Assembly (NCBI GenBank): GCA_002898995.1
Contig: BEIM01000126.1
Span: forward strand, 1 to 8,577
Reading direction: 5' to 3'
Source: a bacterium HR36
GTDB lineage: Bacteria > Planctomycetota > Planctomycetia > Gemmatales > HRBIN36
DNA length: 8,577 nucleotides
Within the stretch, counting starts at the first letter, position 1. Each line of letters begins with the position of its first letter. Positions 1-4,822 of this stretch are shown in pieces. The position numbers and the translations under genes were made by a program. The notes below the pieces were generated by a model. It was not told the origin of the DNA, searched no databases, and saw only the letters and a program-made list of their open reading frames with translations.

Positions 1-2
1 AG

Positions 3-2132
3 ACGCGCCGACCAAACGGGCCAGCCGACCCAGGCAGGACGAAACCGGCCCATTCGAGCGAGGCGAATATCGTTCCAAAGCGGTTCGGGTACGCGAGCAC
101 GAATCTGTGCTGAGGAAAGCGGCAGTACCTCGAGAAGTGGCTGCTCGGGGGCGAGGAATTGGCCCGGCGATAACTCGGCCGGTACAGCCCAAACTTGGCC
201 GGCTGACGCCCGCAACTCCTTTTCTTGCACGTCCGGCTTACGCCCCTCGCTCTCCATCGCTGGGATTACCAAGGTGAGGTTACGAACAAGCTGGTGTTGT
301 TGGCGCAGAGCGTGGAGTTGCGATTCCGTAAGGCCAGCCAGATGAGTCAACCGTGCTTTCCAGCTGGTAGCGAGGGTGCGGGCCGATTGCCAGGACAACT
401 CTGCTTGGCGAAGCACCTGCTCGGGCAAGGGCACACCCTGGGCTAGCAATTGGCGATACGCCGCTACGAGATTTTCGTGGGTCTGGGCGGAAAGCTCCGC
501 TTGCAGCCAGGCCAGTTGCCATTGCTGCAATTCCCAGCTGGCAATTTCCGCCACTTTCTGGCCGGTGCGGAGAAATCCTGGGGCGTGCACATACCAGCGT
601 TCCAGCATACCCGCCAGCGGTGCGTGCAGTTCCCGGCGAACAGAAGGTAAGGCAAGGACGGTGGCCTCCAGCGTCACCGTCTCGCGCACTGGTTGGAAGC
701 TCGCAGGCGCGACGTCTATTTGATAGCGCTGCCAGGCTTGGGGACTAATGCGAAATTCGCCTTCCCCCACGGGAGGAACCAGGGCGGCGAGCTGATGCCG
801 GCCCACAATAACGACTTGGTCGCCCTCTGCTATGGAACTCGGCACGCTGGCACCTTCTGCTCCTGACTCTGTCTTCACTTCTACCCAATCGGGCGTGCTC
901 AAGCCAGGGGTGAAGAGCACCCGTTCAAAAGCGGCATGGGACTGCGGTATGGTGGACTTACACGCTCCGGTTCTCGACACGTCGCAGTGGTGGGCATTGT
1001 CCGAGCCTTGCCCAGGCTCGGCAGGCTTGCACTCGCTGCTGCTTTCGTCTGCGGGGCAGCAATTCTCAGGATGGCGGGCCACAAAGACATACGTTTCCAT
1101 GCCCTCCTGAACCACGGCAGCACGGGGAACAGCCAAGACGTTTTCGCGGCGGGCGATTTCAATCTGGACGGTCCCCTGCATTACCACCTGCCAATTTGCG
1201 GACGGAGGATTGACCAGTTTGAGCCAGACGGTTTCCGTTAATGATTTGGGATCAATTTGTCGGGAGCGTGTAAAGACACGAGCAGGCAGCGGACTGGCAT
1301 CGGGAAAGGCACGCAAGCGAACCTCTGCGGACTGACCAATGCGGATAAGAGGCGAGTAAAACTGGGGCACTCGCGCCAGGAACCACAGATGCGTTACCTC
1401 CACAATTTCCGCAATTGGGCGCCGCGGTTCGACCTCCTGACCGATGCTGGCGAGCAGCCGCGTAATCCGGCCCGCAATGGGACTGCGCACGGGTAGGAGA
1501 GAGCCGGGGACAGCCGTGCCATGATCGGCGGTCGTCTGCTCACTGTGAAAACCTTCGGCCAGAGCGCTAACTTGCAAGCGGTTCACGAGCAAAGCGATTT
1601 CCTTTTCCTGCAACCGCGCCTTCGCTTCCAACCATTCTTGACGCGAAGCCAAACCTTCTCGATGCAATGCATCTACGCGCTGCCATTCCAGGCGAGCGGC
1701 GGCGGCTTCGTTCCGACTGATGCTGTAGTCGGCCAGCAATTTCTCCCAATCTGCGCTGCGGACCCAGGCGATAATCTGACCCGCACGCACGTCCTGGCCC
1801 AGATCCACGCAAATTTTCTCCACGCGGCCGGGTAGCCAACTGCTGGCGTAAGCCCGGGCATTGGGCGGGACGGCCAGCTGCCCCGTGGCCAGCACGGTGC
1901 GCCGCAGGGTGCGCTTCTCCACGCGCGCCAACTCCGGACCTAACGCCTCATAAGCACGCCGCTCCAGTACCACAACGTTCTGCTCAACGTGTGTCCCTTT
2001 GCTGCTGAGACTTTCGTGTTCTTCATGAGCGTCAGAAATCGCCAAGCAAAGAAGCACCGCCGCCATTAGCACCACACCGCGCCGCAGCTTGATGCGGCAC
2101 AGCCAAGCGGGTCTGCGCGCGATTCGGCTCAT
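3..2132 (-). CDS. RND-efflux periplasmic adaptor (HlyD/CusB type), tandem two-module form, 3' end off window
   Basis: The reading frame is open for 710 codons from ATG 2132 to the window edge; I scanned it codon by codon and found no stop. The start has GGGGAGAG just upstream (GGAGAG then GCG, ATG). Residues 15-35 form a signal peptide (hydrophobic core GVVLMAAVLLCLAI, likely cleavage after SDA), followed by a His/Glu-rich mature start (HEEHE). Module 1: N-terminal strand and lipoyl half at about 53-130, helical hairpin about 130-195, second lipoyl half with SPIAGRITRLL near 217-227, beta-barrel about 249-345, membrane-proximal part to about 455. Module 2 restarts at about 460 with the same order: LAGMLERWYV near 506-514, hairpin about 535-615, GQVWAV near 645, barrel still incomplete at residue 710. 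Such adaptors bridge an inner-membrane RND pump and an outer-membrane channel, and the CusB/CzcB relatives export metals; the substrate here is inferred. Usual adaptors are about 400-500 residues. The pump gene may lie left of the window. Confidence 0.85.
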   Translation of the reverse strand, partial: MSRIARRPAWLCRIKLRRGVVLMAAVLLCLAISDAHEEHESLSSKGTHVEQNVVVLERRAYEALGPELARVEKRTLRRTVLATGQLAVPPNARAYASSWLPGRVEKICVDLGQDVRAGQIIAWVRSADWEKLLADYSISRNEAAAARLEWQRVDALHREGLASRQEWLEAKARLQEKEIALLVNRLQVSALAEGFHSEQTTADHGTAVPGSLLPVRSPIAGRITRLLASIGQEVEPRRPIAEIVEVTHLWFLARVPQFYSPLIRIGQSAEVRLRAFPDASPLPARVFTRSRQIDPKSLTETVWLKLVNPPSANWQVVMQGTVQIEIARRENVLAVPRAAVVQEGMETYVFVARHPENCCPADESSSECKPAEPGQGSDNAHHCDVSRTGACKSTIPQSHAAFERVLFTPGLSTPDWVEVKTESGAEGASVPSSIAEGDQVVIVGRHQLAALVPPVGEGEFRISPQAWQRYQIDVAPASFQPVRETVTLEATVLALPSVRRELHAPLAGMLERWYVHAPGFLRTGQKVAEIASWELQQWQLAWLQAELSAQTHENLVAAYRQLLAQGVPLPEQVLRQAELSWQSARTLATSWKARLTHLAGLTESQLHALRQQHQLVRNLTLVIPAMESEGRKPDVQEKELRASAGQVWAVPAELSPGQFLAPEQPLLEVLPLSSAQIRARVPEPLWNDIRLARMGRFRPAWVGWPVWSAR
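194..218 (-). repeat. Palindromic element, in-frame copy 1 inside the adaptor gene
   Basis: On the minus strand this 25-base stretch matches the intergenic palindrome family at about 19 of 25 positions against my hand-made consensus (core GCGGGCGTCAGCC, followed by GGCC). It is read in frame as part of the adaptor (around ELRASAG). It lies 9 bases from a second, better copy at 228-252. Degeneration of the right arm makes this copy less certain than the second. Confidence 0.4.
228..252 (-). repeat. Palindromic element, in-frame copy 2 inside the adaptor gene
   Basis: The minus strand begins GAGCG, runs through GGGGCGTAAGCC and ends in CGTG, matching the intergenic family consensus at about 21 of 25 positions. 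Read in frame it encodes roughly SEGRKPDV. It falls between LTLVIPA and GQVWAV in module 2, where the second half of the lipoyl domain should be continuous, so these residues look like extra material. Confidence 0.5.
930..1073 (-). other. Cys/His-rich insertion within the adaptor (about residues 354-401)
   Basis: Between the strand containing ETYVFVA and the strand containing FERVLFTPG, where related adaptors have a short turn, this protein carries about 48 extra residues. They include five cysteines (C358, C359, C368, C383, C391) and four histidines (H354, H381, H382, H399), with many Ser, Pro, Glu and Gly. The composition suggests a flexible exported loop that could bind a soft metal such as copper or zinc, or form disulfides. 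This is inference from composition and position; I recognise no named metal-binding motif. Confidence 0.55.
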
Positions 2133-2163
2133 CGCCTCTCCCCATTGCTCCGAAAGGAAAGGG

Positions 2164-2188
2164 ACAGCGGGTGGAAGTCCGCCAAGCC
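2164..2188 (+). repeat. Intergenic palindromic element, TGGAAG-loop type
   Basis: The core GCGGGTGGAAGTCCGCC (2167-2183) forms a short stem around the loop TGGAAG and is followed by AAG. It is close to the copy at 3916-3940. It lies in the adaptor/chelatase divergent region, about 32 bases upstream of the adaptor start, so it would be in that gene's leader if the promoter at 2227-2256 is correct. Confidence 0.55.
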
Positions 2189-2226
2189 GGAGCCTCGTAA
2201 TACTCAGCTACATCGGCCCCGTCAGT

Positions 2227-2256
2227 ATCGTATCCTATAAGCAAAGACCGTGGCAA
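2227..2256 (-). promoter_or_regulatory. Candidate promoter for the adaptor gene
   Basis: On the minus strand TTGCCA (2256-2251) is followed 18 bases later by TACGAT (2232-2227): 5/6 and 4/6 matches to the sigma-70 -35 and -10 boxes. It lies about 95 bases before ATG 2132. The match is moderate and the spacing at the long end, so this is only a candidate. Confidence 0.3.
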
Positions 2257-2271
2257 TCATTCCCTCTATTG

Positions 2272-2316
2272 ATCGGCGGGCGTAAGCCCACCAAGTCTCG
2301 GGCGTAACCCCGCCAA
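2272..2316 (+). repeat. Intergenic palindromic element with a tandem degenerate second unit
   Basis: The core GGCGGGCGTAAGCCCACC (2275-2292) folds as a 7-base stem with one mismatch and a GTAA loop. Twenty-two bases further, GGGCGTAACCCCGCCAAA (2300-2317) repeats the right-hand part of the first unit (GGGCGTAAGCCCACCAAG), so the element is a direct repeat of about 22 bases. It ends just before the chelatase ribosome binding site, so it lies in that gene's leader. Confidence 0.55.
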
Positions 2317-2332
2317 AGACGAAAGGAGCCGC

Positions 2333-2776
2333 GTGTCCAACCTCGCTGGGTCACAAATGGCGACGGCAATTCTTCTCATCGCCCACGGTAGCCGGCGTGC
2401 CGAAGCGAATGCAGAATTAGAATGGGTAGCGGCGCGGTTGCAGGAGCGCCTCCCAGGCTTTTTCGTCGAACACGCCTATCTGGAAATCGCGGAGCCGACC
2501 ATTGCTCAGGGCATCGCCCGTTGCCTGGAACACGGGGTGAGTAGTGTCATCCTCGTGCCTTATTTTCTTTCAGCCGGCCGACATGTTCGCGAGGACCTGG
2601 AAAGCGCTCGCGCCCAGGCAGCGCACCAGTATCCACAGGCAAAGTTTTTCCTGGCCGAAGCCTTGGGGCCTCACGACCTCCTGGTGGAACTCATGGTGTT
2701 GCGTATTCAAGAGGTGCTGAAAAACTCGCCTGCGGCTATACCGCCTGTTCCGCCGGAGACAAGCCACGCCGGCTGA
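2333..2776 (+). CDS. CbiX/SirB-family single-domain chelatase (cobaltochelatase or sirohydrochlorin ferrochelatase)
   Basis: The 147-residue protein is the short, single-domain form (CbiX-S type) that inserts a metal ion into sirohydrochlorin for cobalamin or siroheme/F430-type cofactors without ATP; such proteins normally act as cytoplasmic homodimers. The family signatures are clear: LLIAHGSRR with metal-ligand His18, LEIAEPTIAQGI, VPYFLSAGRHVREDL with the second ligand His84, and the C-terminal LGPHDLLVELMVLRI. The last 15 or so residues are a Pro-rich tail. GTG 2333 is preferred because AAAGGAG (2322-2328) lies 4 bases upstream; ATG 2357 is an alternative with no clear site and would start the protein at MATAILLIAHGS. 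Whether the metal is cobalt, nickel or iron cannot be read from this sequence. No other tetrapyrrole gene is in view. Confidence 0.88.
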   Translation: MSNLAGSQMATAILLIAHGSRRAEANAELEWVAARLQERLPGFFVEHAYLEIAEPTIAQGIARCLEHGVSSVILVPYFLSAGRHVREDLESARAQAAHQYPQAKFFLAEALGPHDLLVELMVLRIQEVLKNSPAAIPPVPPETSHAG

Positions 2777-2816
2777 CCCTCACCGCTTTCGGGAGCCCGT
2801 AATCCCCGCATCGCTA

Positions 2817-3704
2817 TCAGCGAGCCGTAGAACTACTGGTGTGGGGAGCAGTGCGAACGGCAATTCGTACCGAGCTGGCCTGGATAGGCACAGCCGAGTT
2901 AAAACGAGACAGGAGATGGTACAGTTCCCTCAAGTCGTCGGGCGATTCTACGGTACCCGTCAGGTAAATGGCGTGGCCAAGGGTCTGGACATGAACGTGG
3001 CGAAAACGCCAGTGCAGGCGCAATTCTTGTTCCAAGGCGGCAAACAGGCGTGATGGATCCGAGGCCAATTCACCGAAGGTCGGATCGTTTTGGGCGTGAA
3101 GGGTTAGCGGCCCCCGCGCTCCGATAGTATCCTCCGGAACCGGCGGCATGAGCAGCAAATTGCGGAACGGGGGCGCCGGAAAAACCGTCGAGTGTACTGG
3201 TACATCCGTGCGTGCAACCTGGTAAACGAACGCGGGTAGATCTGCTGCCATGTTCGGCCGCCACGGCTCATCTACCGGAGGCAGCCGGCGTGGCACGATG
3301 CGGCTGGACCAGGCATCGGGCTGAATCCGCAGGCGCTCGCGCAGTTGACGGACCCCAGGAATTCCGCTGACGATCTGGCGGATGCGATCCCGCAGAGCGG
3401 CGTTTGGCACCGGACCATCCACCTCCACCATGCCACCGCGAGCTACCACGAGGAGATTGTGCCTGGCGAGGTCAGGATCGGCTAGCAACGCAGCGCGAAT
3501 TCGCATCATCAAGTCCCAATCGCTTTCCGATAAACTCCATTTCTGCGGGTCGGGCACGGGGTTTTCCTTTCCTGGAGACAAGCTCGCATAGGTCTGGGAG
3601 ATGGCAGACAGGGGCGGCCCATTCTGCGCTGCGAGTGGCTGGACTGCTATTAGGAGCCATATGCCGATGATGAGAGCCATCCGAACACGCTGACACACTG
3701 GCAT
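2817..3704 (-). CDS. Secreted protein with two BON domains
   Basis: Starting at ATG 3704 the product has 295 residues. It begins with a signal peptide (basic MPVCQRVRMA, hydrophobic LIIGIWLLIAV, probable cleavage PLAA/QNG near residue 26), so it should be periplasmic or otherwise exported. BON domain 1 spans about residues 64-128 (RIRAALLADPDL, LLVVARGGMVEVDGPVP, RDRIRQIVSGIPGV). A Pro-rich linker of about 90 residues follows. BON domain 2 is at about 221-283 (LEQELRLHWRF, VHVQTLGHAIYLTGTVES). BON domains are alpha/beta modules found in OsmY-type and secretin-associated proteins that bind membranes or lipids. The frame stays open to GTG 3746, but that codon lies inside a palindromic repeat, so I take the next ATG, which has AGGGA 10 bases upstream and gives a normal signal peptide. 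The exact role is unknown. Confidence 0.78.
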   Translation of the reverse strand: MPVCQRVRMALIIGIWLLIAVQPLAAQNGPPLSAISQTYASLSPGKENPVPDPQKWSLSESDWDLMMRIRAALLADPDLARHNLLVVARGGMVEVDGPVPNAALRDRIRQIVSGIPGVRQLRERLRIQPDAWSSRIVPRRLPPVDEPWRPNMAADLPAFVYQVARTDVPVHSTVFPAPPFRNLLLMPPVPEDTIGARGPLTLHAQNDPTFGELASDPSRLFAALEQELRLHWRFRHVHVQTLGHAIYLTGTVESPDDLRELYHLLSRFNSAVPIQASSVRIAVRTAPHTSSSTAR

Positions 3705-3726
3705 GGCAAGGGTTTCCCTGGGCCGG

Positions 3727-3751
3727 CACGGCGGGCTAACGCCCACCGCTC
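3727..3751 (-). repeat. Intergenic palindromic element in the BON gene leader
   Basis: The plus-strand core GGCGGGCTAACGCCCACC (3730-3747) is followed by GCTC. In the sense of the BON gene it makes a 7-base stem with one G-U pair and the loop GTTA. It lies 23-47 bases upstream of ATG 3704 and creates an upstream in-frame GTG that could mislead gene callers. Confidence 0.6.
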
Positions 3752-3869
3752 TCGATGAGGCCGTTATTTGTTTCGGGCATAACTATCATGCTGGCGCAAT
3801 CCTGCGGGCACCAGGAATTTCTGCGAAACTCGATCGAGGAACGGCTTTCGTTGAGCCACACGATCGGCA

Positions 3870-3898
3870 TTAGCGCTTTTTTCGGAACCGAGTATAAT
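3870..3898 (+). promoter_or_regulatory. Candidate promoter for the ParA-like gene
   Basis: A perfect TATAAT lies at 3893-3898, with TTAGCG (3/6 match to a -35 box) 17 bases upstream at 3870-3875 and an AT-rich stretch between them. It would place the transcript start near 3905 and put the palindrome at 3916-3940 inside the leader. The strong -10 is the main support; the -35 is weak. Confidence 0.5.
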
Positions 3899-3915
3899 CG
3901 CCATCTAGTAAAGGA

Positions 3916-3940
3916 GCGGCGAGTGGAAGCTCGCCGAGTC
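3916..3940 (+). repeat. Intergenic palindromic element in the ParA gene leader, TGGAAG-loop type
   Basis: GGCGAG (3918-3923), loop TGGAAG, CTCGCC (3930-3935) is a perfect 6-base stem, extended by flanks like those of the other copies (GAGC before, GAGTC after). It lies about 35 bases before the ParA start and downstream of the predicted -10 box, so it should be transcribed. Confidence 0.6.
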
Positions 3941-3971
3941 CCGGTGCCAATTCGGCTTCACGGGGAGGTCT

Positions 3972-4790
3972 ATGCGCAAGATCGCCATTCTCAACCAGAA
4001 AGGTGGAGTCGGGAAAACGACGACGGCGGTGAATTTAGCGGCGGCGCTGGCGCTGGCAGGCCAGCGTGTCCTGGTGCTCGATCTCGACCCGCAAGCACAC
4101 GCTACCGCCCATTTTGGTATCGCCCCTGATGGCCAAATGCCTTCCATGTACGATGTCCTCGTAGAATCCAAGCCATTGGCCGAAGTGCGCCGGGTCGTCT
4201 CTGAGAATCTGTGGCTGTGTGCTTCGGACATTAATCTGGCGGCCGCTGAGGTCGAACTGGCTGGCGTTGTCGGGCGTGAGGTGATTTTGCGAGATGCTTT
4301 GGCTGCGGAGGGTGCGGAATTCGATTATGTCCTGATGGATTGCGGGCCGTCGCTTGGGGTGTTGACTCTCAACGCCCTGGCCGCCGCTTCTGAGGTGTTT
4401 ATCCCGTTGCAACCCCATTTCCTAGCTCTGCACGGCATGGGCAAACTCCTGGAAACTTGCGGCCTGGTAGCGCGGCGAATTAATCCCAACCTGCGTGTAA
4501 CAGGCATTATCCTCTGCCTGTACGATGCCAGCACCCGACTGGCCAACGAAGTTATCCGCGATCTGGAAACTTATTTGCAAAAATCCCGTGCGCTCAACGT
4601 GCCTTGGGCGCAAGCGCAGATTTTCCAGACGCGTATTCGGCGGAATATCAAACTCGCCGAGTGCCCGGGCCACGGCATGACTATTTTCCAGTACGACCCG
4701 AAAAGCCACGGTGCCGAGGATTATCGGGCGCTGTGCCATGAAGTGCTGGCCCAGACCCATTCCGAAACGAGCCATCTTTCCGCTGCTTAG
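3972..4790 (+). CDS. ParA/Soj-family ATPase (MinD/ParA superfamily), no ParB nearby
   Basis: The 272-residue protein starts directly with the ATPase fold and has no N-terminal DNA-binding extension. The deviant Walker A motif is QKGGVGKTT (residues 9-17, signature Lys10 and Lys15). The A' motif is LDLDPQAHAT (36-45). The Walker B region is FDYVLMDCGPSLG (117-129), with Gly125 where most relatives have Pro (DCPPS). The C-terminal part, RIRRNIKLAECPGHG and YDPKSHGAEDYRAL, is typical of Soj proteins that bind DNA non-specifically in the ATP dimer. Such proteins segregate chromosomes or plasmids, or position other cargo, usually with a ParB-like partner. No parB or centromere-like cluster is visible, so the cargo is unknown. 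GGGGAGG (3962-3968) lies 3 bases before ATG. Confidence 0.88.
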   Translation: MRKIAILNQKGGVGKTTTAVNLAAALALAGQRVLVLDLDPQAHATAHFGIAPDGQMPSMYDVLVESKPLAEVRRVVSENLWLCASDINLAAAEVELAGVVGREVILRDALAAEGAEFDYVLMDCGPSLGVLTLNALAAASEVFIPLQPHFLALHGMGKLLETCGLVARRINPNLRVTGIILCLYDASTRLANEVIRDLETYLQKSRALNVPWAQAQIFQTRIRRNIKLAECPGHGMTIFQYDPKSHGAEDYRALCHEVLAQTHSETSHLSAA

Positions 4791-4822
4791 CGCGGTTTCG
4801 GGACATGGTGCGTTCGCCAATT

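Noticed and set aside
1837..1861. A further possible palindrome copy in the adaptor gene (GGCGTAAGCCCG core)
   Set aside because: Only about 17 of 25 bases fit, and the encoded NARAYASSWLPG sits where homologous adaptor sequence is expected, so no insertion is needed.
2032..2256. Minus-strand open frame of 74 codons starting upstream of the adaptor
   Set aside because: It overlaps the adaptor's signal-peptide region in another frame, has no domain-like sequence, and runs through a palindromic repeat; the adaptor frame is clearly the coding one.
2785..2800. Possible terminator between the convergent chelatase and BON genes (CGGGAGCCCG)
   Set aside because: The loop would be only two bases and there is no U-run; no convincing terminator is visible in this 40-base gap.
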